This document shows, in pieces, positions 12,201 through 21,794 of a stretch of 64,000 bases of DNA (position 1 is the first letter of the stretch; every line of letters begins with the position of its first letter). The notes under the pieces are model-generated. The model did no database searches. It saw nothing but the letters and a program-made list of their open reading frames with translations, and was not told the origin of the DNA. Source of the stretch: Diplosphaera chodatii (taxonomy: Eukaryota > Chlorophyta > Trebouxiophyceae > Prasiolales > Stichococcaceae); NCBI GenBank assembly GCA_032358165.1, contig JAALGY010000021.1:868001-932000 (forward strand). Direction: 5' to 3'. Both the position numbers and the translations under genes were made by a program.

Positions 12201-12573
12201 GGCAGCGGCGACTGCCTTTGAGGACAACGGCGATTTGGTCCAGCAGCTGGGGTGGGCGCATGTGGATGCCTTGTCCCTGGACGACTTTGTGGATGAATTG
12301 TCCAGCGCGCCTGCTTCTTCCGCCTCTGCGCTCGAGGCGCTGGCAATGTTGTATGGGCTCACGCGGGTGGAGCGTGCCGCCCCCTTCCTGCTGGCGTCCG
12401 GCGCGCTGACGGGCGCAGACATGGCGGTCCTGCGGGCGCAGATCAACGAGCTCTGCGCCGCCTTTGCTGCGGACGGCGCACGCGTCGCGCTGCAACTGTG
12501 CGGTGGCTTTGGCGTTCCAGAGCACCTGCTCTGGGCGCCTGCTTCCAATTGGCGCGCCATTGGTCAGGAGTGA
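9270..12573 (+). CDS. ACX: Peroxisomal acyl-CoA oxidase with N-terminal PTS2
   Basis: First enzyme of peroxisomal beta-oxidation: FAD-dependent oxidation of acyl-CoA to trans-2-enoyl-CoA with release of H2O2. Twelve exons in phase: 9270-9470, 9650-9812, 9954-10120, 10211-10406, 10531-10674, 10795-10908, 11003-11058, 11175-11261, 11400-11501, 11598-11717, 11866-11989 and 12120-12573, about 640 residues. Domains in order: N-terminal helical part ([19 protein letters not shown]), FAD/acyl binding region ([36 protein letters not shown]), [21 protein letters not shown], helix bundle ([17 protein letters not shown]), [30 protein letters not shown] and [12 protein letters not shown], whose Glu matches the catalytic base of the family. 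Residues 14-22 (RIAVLSRQL) fit the PTS2 consensus R-I-x5-Q-L; there is no C-terminal SKL-like signal (it ends IGQE). The usual FGPP segment after RPQFNDKL is absent. Confidence 0.93.
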
Positions 12574-13230
12574 CGCATACACTGACGGAAAGCGGCCGTA
12601 GTTGTGGGCACCAGCACCTTGCGCCAGGAGCAAAACCTTTTTGAGATAGCAGGCCAAAGGGGGCATTCCAACTTTGCTATTCGTACTGTTAGGTTCAGGA
12701 ACCGCGTTCAGGTGTGCAGCCAGGTGTGCATTGGTGTCAGTCTGGTATTGGCTTGATGGAACTGCCTCTCTTTTAGATATCGCGGGCTACATCGATGCTG
12801 CGTGTGCGTGGGCAGCACGTTACTTAGTAACGGATCGCTCGGCAAATAGGTGCCTCGCCGGCCTGCATGGTATCTTGCATTGACTCTGGCTGGAGGTGTG
12901 GAATATGGTACTTGGCATCCGGTGAGTGTACGGTAGTCTTTGTGTGTGTCAGTGTGTGTCGCATGGCAGTGGTCGCATGGTTTGGCTTCCCATTACTAAT
13001 CGGTGGGCTGGTCTGGGCCCACTCGGATGTGAGGGCATATTGCGATGTCTGCACGACGAGCACGTCTCAAGTTTCACAGGCAGCAGATGGTGATGTGATA
13101 CATACTGCTCGTGCATCACAATCAGGTTGTGCATCACAGTCAGGTTGTGATTTCGTGCACCACAATCAGGTTGTGTGCTCGTGCATCACAATCAGGTTGA
13201 TCGCCTGCATTTGCGGCGTTGTCTTGGGTG
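12574..13230 (+). other. Intergenic stretch between ACX and the PC4 gene
   Basis: About 650 bases between two genes on the same strand. It should contain the 3' UTR of the oxidase and the promoter of the PC4 gene. The only clear structure is the tandem repeat at 13108-13199, listed separately. Confidence 0.5.
13108..13199. repeat. Imperfect tandem repeat, unit about 18-26 bases
   Basis: Four copies of a core GCATCACAATCAGGTT (variants with CACAGTCAG and CACCACAATC) separated by short TG-rich spacers. It ends about 30 bases before the ATG of the PC4 gene, so it lies in its 5' UTR or proximal promoter. Confidence 0.8.
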
Positions 13231-15903
13231 ATGGGGAGCTTGGAGCCCGCAGTACGCAGCCGGCTGCAAGCCATTTTGCCGTCATCTGATCACCAGAAAA
13301 CGTCTGAGCGGGATCTAAGGCATGCTGCTGGTTTTGCACCTATTTGCAAGCCACATGGCATGGGCTGCACATGGCATCTGAACGCTTTTGAGACGTGGAA
13401 GCGCAGGGTACGGCTAGAGGAGGAGATGGGCGTCAGTATGGACAACTACAAGCCGGTCATCAAGGTGAGTGCGCTGCGCATGCTGTGCACCAGCACCATG
13501 ATGGTCAAGCCTTAGCCTGCGTGCAAACATCCTGCAGCGTCTTATACGCTGTCGTGTAACATTTCAGCCAACACGGATTGCTACATCTTCACCGAAGGAG
13601 GAGGTGTCCCGGTATCTGGACGCCGTGGCGTTGCAGGAGGCAGGTGGTCAGGTGCCAGCCCCGCTCGGCACGGCCGCAGCTACCACCACCACTGGAACCA
13701 AGCGCAAGCACGATGTGTCGCAAGCAGCACAAGGCACATTACCCACGGCCATCCTGCTGTCTGCTCTCAAACGAGCCGAAGTGCGGTGGTTCAAGGGCTC
13801 ACTGCAGGTGATAACACAAGCCCGTGGTCAAAGCCGTATGTCTGTGAACTTGCACCGATGCAGCGAGACTTGACCTGCGTGCCGTCTTGCACCAGCCTCT
13901 CGAACCAACTGCTGCAGCACAACCCATTGCCACATGTCCTTGGGCATGCGATTCACACAAGTGAGTTTCTACAGATAGACATTAGGGAGTTGTACAAGGA
14001 CAAGGCAAGTGGCGAGCTGAAGCCTGGGCTGAAGGGCCTGGTGCTGACGCCTGATCAATGGGCGACGCTGACTGCTGCAATGCCCGCAATTGATACAGCA
14101 CTGGTGGGTTCTGCGTCTAATCAGCACAGCAACTGCTTGCTGCATGCAACCCTCTTTCGTCACGAATCGGCTCCAGCTGGCTCACTGCAACCAGACTGCT
14201 CATGCATTTCCATGCAGGGTGCCTGTGACACATCATATGTGCTTGAGCTGTCAGATAACCGCCGAGCCACAATTAGTGAGTTCAAGGCAGAGCCGCGGGT
14301 TGACCTGCGGGAATACTATGAGGTGGGAGTGGTGCTCCAGAACGCGACGCACGCACTTGCATGCTGTACTGATTAACGTGTCTGAACCCACAGTGGTGTC
14401 TGCATTACAATAACTAGTTTGCTGCGGCTGTGAGACACTGTCCTGACATGCAGGCAGATGGTCAGTTGAAGCCAGGTACACAGGTTGCTCACTCACCAAG
14501 AATGCGTGATGAAACTTGCACAATCTGTAAACATTCAGCTGGACCTCTGCGACTCTGCACAGGCAAGAAGGGCATCTCGCTGCAGCAGGCTGAGTGGCAG
14601 GAGCTGCGGCAGCATGACGGTCACGTGCAGGCCGCCGTGGACTCGCTGCTGCAGCAGTCTGCCGCTGCAGGTCTCATTCACACTCGTGGTCGTCCCCTTC
14701 AGTGCATGTGGTGAATGTCTGAGCCTTTTCACAGCCGTGACGTATATCGGATTGTCTGGCTGCTGATGGTGGGAGTCTGGTGCAAGATAGGCCCGCCAGA
14801 GAAACTCCCACGGACAGAAGCAGTGCAGCAGAGCCCTGCGGAGACGCAGGATGACTTCGCGGTCAGCCTCAGCTCCAACCGCCGGGCTAGTGTCCGCACG
14901 TGCGCTGCATGCAGTACCTGCTGCATGCTGAATCGTCGCTGTGAGTGAAAGTATGTGCCTGGCATGGTCCCATCCTCTGCCAATGTTACTGGCTAAACGC
15001 AGGTATAACGGCAGGGTACTCGTGGATCTTCGAGAGACCTATGAGGTGGGTCAATCATCGCTGTTAGCTGCTGTGCAGATGCATGTCGATGCTTTTCGAG
15101 CATTGTTCGACAGTGTCGTTTCGAACATCTGACAAAGCATGCAAGCTTTGCATGTGCCATTGCAGAAAGATGGGCAGACCTTGCCGGTGAGCAACTCTGC
15201 AGTCAGACAATCACATTGCCACGCATGCAAGGCACTGCGTATTGGCCCTCTAGCAACACTTAGCCTGCTTGCTGCCCACCGTCAATCCACAGCATGGTTC
15301 GTTACACAGGGCAAGAAGGGAGTTGCTTTGACAGCGGACCAGTTCCGCACATTGAAGGACGTCGCCGAGCAGCTCACCAGGGCGCTGCAGTCATCAGATG
15401 TCTCCTGCAGCCACGCACTGGGCGACATGTGAGTCCCCACGACAATGCATGCTGCTTGCGAGTTGCTGCAGCACATTTAACAACGTGCTCGATCACTGCA
15501 GGCGCAAAGCCTCAGTCACGGAGTGGAAGAACGTTACACGTGTCAGGTAAGAGACACAGCTGAGTTCTGTGCTGCTGCTGCTGATTGAGCAATGTTTTTG
15601 GCGCTGGTCATTTTACTCCTTCAGCATCACCTGCAGCGTGCGCGAATTCTACGTGAAGAAGGGCGAAAGTGAGGAGCGCCCGGTAAGCTGCTGTGCTCCT
15701 GTCCCAACGAGCACCATGTCGCGTGCACTGAAGTTTTATACGCACCAGCAGACGTCCCCCACTGCTCATATGCGCGGTGGTGACTGTAGGGCCAGAAGGG
15801 CCTGGACATGCCGGCGGACGAATGGAATACGCTGTGCACCCATCTTGATGCTCTGCATACTGAGATGGAGCGCCTGCTGGCAGCAGAGCCGGAGGCTGGC
15901 TGA
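13231..15903 (+). CDS. DEK_C domain protein with four tandem PC4 (transcription coactivator) domains
   Basis: Plant KELP-like coactivator architecture, expanded. PC4/Sub1 domains bind single-stranded DNA and act in transcription and repair. Exons: 13231-13319, 13407-13464, 13568-13807, 13975-14103, 14218-14322, 14454-14475, 14563-14670, 14800-14899, 15003-15045, 15166-15186, 15310-15428, 15502-15546, 15625-15682 and 15790-15903; all phases agree. N-terminus is a DEK_C fold (MGSLEPAVRSRLQAIL...ERDLRVRLEEEMGVS), then a low-complexity linker with KRKHD. Four PC4 units follow: [71 protein letters not shown]; and the divergent VREFYVKKG..ERPGQKGLDMPADEW. Introns fall at the same place in each unit (after the Y-E/Y-V step and before GKKG), which argues for internal duplication. 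Intron 1 has a GC donor. Stop TGA at 15901-15903. Confidence 0.9.
13320..13406 (+). other. Intron with GC donor, in frame and open
   Basis: The donor is AAG|GCATGC and the acceptor GCGCAG|GG. Removal restores the DEK_C helix ...ERDLRVRLEEEMGV. The intron is 87 bases, a multiple of three, and has no stop in the reading frame, so an unspliced message would still code with 29 extra residues in the DEK_C domain. Confidence 0.65.
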
Positions 15904-16061
15904 TGCAAGCAATGTTCTTCATGTGTCGACATTCTGATTTGCATGATCCAAACTTTCGACAGTGACTTCATGCAGCACTGTCAGCTTGCAGTTGTTCATC
16001 ATGACCAAAACCACAAACCACCTTTGGAAAGGCTGTCCTGCCAGGCTGTTTATGCACCAGC

Positions 16062-16066
16062 TGTAA
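16062..16066 (+). terminator. Candidate polyadenylation signal TGTAA for the PC4 gene
   Basis: TGTAA about 160 bases after the stop of the PC4 gene. A second TGTAA occurs at about 16157-16161. Motif only. Confidence 0.4.
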
Positions 16067-16193
16067 AGATTGTTCTGCTGCGATGCGCCAACTGATAGGT
16101 TTGGCAGGCACGCCAACATGTATCTAGTACAAACAGTGCCTGAGCAGCTGTTAGGCTGTAATGGGCGCCGGCCACCCTTGCTCAACAAGTACA

Positions 16194-19100
16194 TCATCGG
16201 GCGGTGGCGTCAGCCATGGCCTCGCGGATGGTGATAGCCCACTCGCAGCTGTCCTCCACAGTGCCGCCGCGCAGTGTGAGGCGCCGGGTGCGTGGGTAGA
16301 TCCACTCCAGCCCAGGGATGGGCAGGCTGCCGCCTTGCCGCTCGATGATATGGAAGTTGCTGTTCTGCCCAGCCTCAAACTGCACAGAACATCAAAGGAT
16401 CAGAAGGTCAGCTGCAGGGAAGTGCCACAGAAATACATCGCAATGGTCCTCATGTGCTCTGCTGCAGTGCATTGAGGTACAGGGCTCACACGTATATGCA
16501 GTTCCATCACACCGCGCAAGTAGGTTCACCTGGCAGCGTGACAGGCGCAGGCCATCCAAGGTTTCCAGCCGATCAGGCTGCGCAAACCAATGCAACCAAC
16601 GGCTGCGTGTGAGGACGAAGTAGCACGTCTCCCATGCCTGCGACGGATGCTGCTGGTATGCCAGTTCACCTTGCCTGCAGCAGACCACCATGCGCAACAG
16701 TTGTCAACACCCGGACAAGCTCCCAAGCCCTCGCATCCTGAACCACCCCTTTTGTACACTGTTTGGTGTTGCCAAAAACGGTCCTCTTATACTTGGTATG
16801 CATGCACATCAAGCATGGTGGGTGATGCTCGACTGTGGCACATGATGCTACACTGTACGCACGGTACTCCATATGCTGAGCACACCGCAGGATGTCAGGG
16901 TTGGCCAGCAACTCCTGCGTGACGCACTCCAGAGCCTCGCCCTGCCGTGCTGCAAGCTGGCTGCTGGCGGATTGTGCCGTGTCCGCTGCCAGGTCCAACT
17001 CGGCTGCGCCAGCTTCGGGGTCTACATGCTGCAGCAGCTCCGGCAGCGTTGCCTGCTCCTCCACCTCTGGCAGCAGTGCCGCCCTGCTCAGCCATACAAT
17101 AGCTTCTCAAACTCAGCAGAATGCTGGAGGTGCTACATTCCTGAGGCGCCGGTCCTAAGGCAACCGCCCAGCAAAGCGCACAGTTACATATCACCCGCTA
17201 TAGCATGCTCAAGGCAGTGACATGGCCACATGAAGAGGTGCGCAATCTGGGCATGCGCACGGGTAGGAGGACAGGAAGGTGGCGACGACGTCCTTCAGGG
17301 CGGCGATGCGACGCGCCTCCAGCTCCCGCAGGCGGCCGGTTGCATCAGCCAGCGCCTGCCTGTGGTTTGCCTGCACGGCGGAGTGCACGGCAGGACTCAG
17401 CAGCATGCTACATCGGACTGAATATGTGCAAGCAAGCAGAGGCGTCGTCTCGACGGTCCGCCATAGGCCTGAAGTTGAGGGTGCCATACACTCGATGGAC
17501 ATTTCCGTGTACTACCCAGCATCACATGGCTGGCGGCAAGGGTGCTGAGCAGTGCAGCACCTGGGCGGTGGCGAGGCGGCCGAGCTGCGCGACGAGGCGC
17601 GCCTCGGTGGCCCAGGGGTCCGCCTCGGGGGCGTCACTGCCGCCGGAGCGCAGGCCAGACCCACTCCCGCTGTTGCGCCTGGGTCGCTCCAACACCGCCT
17701 GGTCCACCGCTCTGCACGACAGCATGTTGCTTGGTGCAATTCCCAGTGCGGTCTGGCAATCCAGGCTGCGCACAAGCATGGCGACCTGCCATCAATGCAG
17801 TCACTGGTGTGTGAACCAGCGCGTGTCTAGGGTTTAAAAAGTCATTCAGGCGACTCAGTGCTGACCTGCAAGCCTCCTGATGCACCAGGAAGGCGACCCG
17901 CAGCTGGCGGCGGGCGTTGTCCGCCGACACCCCGGCGCGTGCGCAGGCTGCCGAGACCGCGACGCATTCCTGCCGCAGGTGCACCACCAGCAGCTGCACC
18001 CGCTTGACCGCCCCCGCCAGCCCCTCCCGCACCTGATCGGCAGGACCAGCGCACTCAACAGTGCATTGGTGTCCCGAGGCCACTTTGGTGCCTTGCAGTG
18101 AGGTGACCAGCGCTCGGCTTGGCTGTTCAGTGTCTTGCAGGCAGCCGACCGAAATGCCTGCGACAAGTCCAGGGACCAACAAGCAGACGCCTGTATGGTG
18201 AAATCTGCACTGCCAGGAGTCGAAGACAACGGGTGTGCCACGACCCCACCTCAGCGTGCACGGCGCCCACGGCCTCGGGCAGGCGGCGGAAGGCGGTCAG
18301 CGCGGCGCGCAGGGGGCCGCTGTCGGCGTCGCCCGCCAGCTGGATGCCGGCCACGATGGCGAGGGAGCGCGCGTACGCCGCCTCCGCCGCCGTCATCGCC
18401 TGCGCCGCCCCCAGCGCCCGCTCCGCGCTGCGCCGCATCGCCCCCAGCCGCCGCTCCACCAGCCCCAGCAGCTCCTGCAGCCGGCCACCCAGCTTACGTC
18501 GGCTGGGTCAACATTGCCTTGCACATGACCTTCAAGCATGCCACACCCTGGCCCATTTGCAAAGCAGAGGTCAGCATCTCATTGATCATTCACTATGGAG
18601 GTAACATAAGGGCCTGCCTCTGGTGCACTCTCGGCCCAAGGTCCAGTGCCGTATGTTATTCAGGAGCCGCATGGGCTCACTCAAAGCCATACAATGGCAT
18701 GTGTGCACCTGGTTGATGCCCGCCTCCTGGCGCACATCTGCCTCCAGCGAGTCCAGCGTCATGCGCGCCCGCTCCACGTCCAGGGCGTGCGCCATCGTCT
18801 GCACCTGCTGTCGCCAGACGCAGTCGTGTTTGAGGCTCAACACCGGCACAGGGCTTTGCCACAGCACAGTGCTCTTGGCTGGGGCAACCATTAGCAGGAC
18901 CCCTTGCGCCAGGCTTGAGGCTGTTGTTGGCAGCAAGGCACGGACCTCGCTGCCATCGTCCTTCTGGATGCGGTTGGTGTGCTGGTGCGCGTTCAGCTCC
19001 GCGCGCGCCTTCGCAGCCAGCTTGGGGCTGCGTGCGAGCGCCTGGAAGGAGACCTGCGGGTGTCAGACAGCGCCCATGTCGGGACACCTCAGGTGACCTG

Positions 19101-19957
19101 CGCCAAATGCCTGACGCTCCAAACATTGCAAAGATACGAACGTGAAGCTCCAGTCTAGCCAGGTGCAGTGCAGCTGTTGCTGCGACCCCCCCAAACACCA
19201 CTGCCCTCGCGGGTGTGCACCTTGGCCGGGCGGTTGGGCAGGTCGCCGCCCAGCCGCTGGGCCTCCGCCTGGAAGCGCGCGCTGAACTGGTCGCCGGGCG
19301 CCGGGGCGGGCTGGCGCCGGGGACGCGCCTGCTGCTGGCCGGCGGGGGGTGTGCCGTGGGGCGGCCTTGCCGGCGGGGGCGGCGAGGGGTCGGCCGCTTC
19401 GGGCGAACCCTGCTCGGAGGGCTCGGGCGGTGCGCCGGATGGCGGAGAGGCGCCGGGGGCCGGCGACCGCGCGGGCGTCAGCAGCTGCGCCTTCTCCGAC
19501 GACAGCAGCGGGTGCTCCTCTGTCTCTGTGTGGCGTTCACGCGCTCGGGACCGGCCTGCCGGGCCCACCAAGACGCAGCCATGTCAAGGTGACAGGGCCG
19601 CTGCAGGAGTGGGCCTTCAAGCCTGTGGGCTCGAGTGGGCTACAGCTAGCAGGGAGAGCGTCGTACAGGCGCCAGTCCTACCTGAGTCCGACATGGGCGA
19701 GGGCGGCCCGATGCTGTTGCTGCGCTGCTGGTCACTGAGCCGGAACACGCCCGAGGTTGCACGCACGCTGACACGTGCGACCCCGCCATCCGCCACCTGT
19801 CATTACATATCGCGTTTGCAAAAGCACATTGGAAGCCTGTAACACCTTGCTACACATGACAGTTGGCAGCTCACCTCAAGCGGGCACTTTGCATCTGCCT
19901 GGTCTGATGCATCGCCGCTGGTGTCAGGCTGCGGCGATGGCTCGGGTGGATGGCCTG
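16194..19957 (-). CDS. F-BAR-like coiled-coil and C-terminal PH domain protein
   Basis: Predicted membrane-shaping or phosphoinositide-binding scaffold; I do not recognise an exact orthologue. Order along the minus strand: an acidic/proline-rich exon (about 19953-19876, DPGHPPEPSPQP...), one with VADGGVARVSVRATSGVFRL (about 19798-19682), a long disordered Pro/Ser/Gly exon (about 19565-19222: HTETEEHPLLSSEK ... DQFSARFQAEAQRLGGDLP), SFQALARSPKLAAKARAEL (about 19050), QTMAHALDVERARMTLDSLEADV (about 18805-18715), an FCH-like helix (LLGLVERRLGAMRRSAERALGAA, AAEAAYARSLAIVAG; about 18480-18245), AVKRVQLLVVHLRQECVAVS (about 18030-17870), RLRELEARRIAALKDVVATFLSS (about 17390-17270), which resembles the C-terminal F-BAR helix, then ELLQHVDPEAGA and finally a PH domain (CYFVLTRSRWLHWF, RRLTLRGG, CEWAITIREAM) to the TGA at 16194. 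The 5' end is not secure: an upstream exon supplying the start codon is needed beyond 19957. Confidence 0.65.
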
Positions 19958-20636
19958 GATCTGCATGTCAGCAGTCTGATTCTCACCGTACCCTGACGCA
20001 CGCCTGACATCAAGCACAAGTTAAGGATGCGGCGTTGGCATCGTCAGCGGTGTTGCGCACGCACTCTTGAGAGGGTCCTCCATGCACTTCCCTTTGCAGC
20101 ATTCCAGCGCCAGGCTGCTTACGCTCGAGCAGCAAACCGCCTCAGTTGCGCCGGAAGCTGTCTGCCCGAGACGCACTCAAAGTGTATGACGATGGGTATG
20201 TTCCAACAGGTTGAATAGCCTGTAACATGCACAAGTTCCCAGCCACGTCCAGACTCCCGTTCGATCGGGCGCAGGCTTGCCCAGCTACTGGAGTCTATGA
20301 TACTGCAAGACGACGCTTGGCTGCTTGTGCAGAAGTCATCTTGTGAAATATAAATAAATAAATAAATACTGCAAAGCCACCCTTCAGCATGTGTTGAGAC
20401 CTATCTCGGTAGGGTGCTTCGTATACTGCTTCGTGTTTCATTTGCAAACGTCACGACTGTCGATCTGGTGGTGCGGTGACGCACAGGTGGCTGCGCCGCA
20501 TCTAAAATAGGTCCCTGGTTCAGATAGCTTGACATTACGGCCGCTGCATGCCGGTCTCACAGCAGAACTAGCAGCGACTGACTATGTGACCCCTGCAGCA
20601 CCTGGCGCACCGTGCTGCGCCCAGGGGACTGCACAG
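19958..20636. other. Divergent region with TAAA microsatellite
   Basis: About 680 bases between the poorly defined 5' end of the F-BAR gene and the small plus-strand gene. It probably includes the missing first exon of the F-BAR gene and a 5' UTR exon of the next gene; an acceptor ACAG lies directly before the ATG at 20637. Confidence 0.4.
20346..20369. repeat. (TAAA)n microsatellite
   Basis: AT-rich tract with about five copies of AAAT/TAAA in otherwise GC-rich surroundings, upstream of the small coiled-coil gene. Confidence 0.85.
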
Positions 20637-21171
20637 ATGTCTGAGGGCGTAGTGCCTGCAGCTGAGCCAGCGCAGGAGGACGATCTGTATGGCGACCTGA
20701 TCACATCGGCGGGTGCAGAGGGGGATGCCCTGCTGCGGGCAGAGGTGGAGCACCTTCGCACGCAAACGGCCTCCCAAGCCGCACAGATGGAGACGATGTC
20801 TGAGCAGCTGCAGCAGCTCAGGCAGGAGGTCCGTGAACGATGAGAGCACTCATCCATGCATCCACTCGCCGGATGACACTGCGCAGCAGGCAATATCGCT
20901 GTGCAGGCAGATACACTTCGCACCGAGAAGGCTGTGCTCTGCACGAACATATCAAGCCTGTACAAGACAGCACGGCTGGAGATCGAGCGCAAGGATGCTG
21001 AGATAAAGAGCCTGCGGGACATCCAGAGGTGTGCCGAAAATGCCAGCGATCATGCTGGCCTGTGCTTCCCCTGTGCTTCCCCTGTGCTTCTCCTCTGAAG
21101 TACTGCCAAATGACTAGTGATAGATGACGACGTGTACAAAACGTGCCGTTCGACCGTGGTGCAGGCGATGA
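20637..21171 (+). CDS. Small acidic coiled-coil protein, FLASH/CASP8AP2 N-terminus-like
   Basis: Exons 20637-20828, 20907-21028 and a terminal piece at 21165-21171 give a protein of about 107 residues. It starts MSEGVVPAAEPAQEDDLYGDL, then a predicted coiled coil (ALLRAEVEHLRTQTASQAAQ ... LRQE), then TLRTEKAVLCTNISSLYKTA and RLEIERKDAEIKSLRD. The pairing of an acidic D-L-Y-x-x-L start with a coiled coil containing S-L-x-K-T-A-R-x-E-I-x-R-K-D-x-E-I resembles the N-terminal self-association region of FLASH, the histone pre-mRNA 3' processing factor. That link is an inference from a short motif. The stop depends on the third junction (AG|G CGA TGA); a later acceptor would give a longer protein, but I found no good candidate before the casein kinase gene. 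Confidence 0.5.
21061..21093. repeat. 11-base tandem repeat, three copies
   Basis: TGTGCTTCCCC, TGTGCTTCCCC, TGTGCTTCTCC, inside the second intron of the small coiled-coil gene. Confidence 0.9.
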
Positions 21172-21794
21172 GAGGAATGGTGGCAGCAGCCGGCTGCTGG
21201 AGGCGCAGCCTTGCAGATGCCTCAGTGCGGTACTGGGCTTCGCAGGTTGGACCCCTAGATGCTAGTCCCTGTTGATGATGCCAACGTGCTCTTGCAGCTA
21301 TGCAGCTTGCATGATGTTGAACCCAGTTGAGTGGCTGGGGAGGATGATGGTCCTTGATGAGATGCTTATCAGTAGTCCTGTGCCCAGGTGCAGGAGCTGC
21401 AGACATGGGGCAGTGCGATGCAGTCTGCCTGGGCAGTCAGTAGCCGTGAATGTGCAGCAGTACCATCTTTTGCTGTGCTTGTCAAGAACCCCCGGCTGCC
21501 CACACGCAAGCTGCCTTATTAGCTAAACCTAAAAAGCAAGCTGATAGCTACCTACTGAGGAAAGAGAAACCTTGATGAGCGGCAAACAACCCAGAGTACA
21601 ATCCGCAGCACTCGTGCCATCAGCAGGTCCGGTGCGGACCACTTCGCGTGTGCCACAGCACACTGAGCAAGTTCACACACCCGACGCACGTGATCCCGGC
21701 GCATAAGGGCAGCCCGGTTGCGCCTTGGGCAGGTGGGCCACACCAACAACATCAGGATGACACGCCTCCCGACTCCAGCAAGTCCCACTGTGCT
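21172..21794. other. Convergent 3' region before casein kinase 2 beta
   Basis: About 620 bases with no supported exon. If the small plus-strand gene is longer than proposed, its 3' exons would be here. An open frame at 21272-21526 lacks homology and splice support. Confidence 0.4.
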
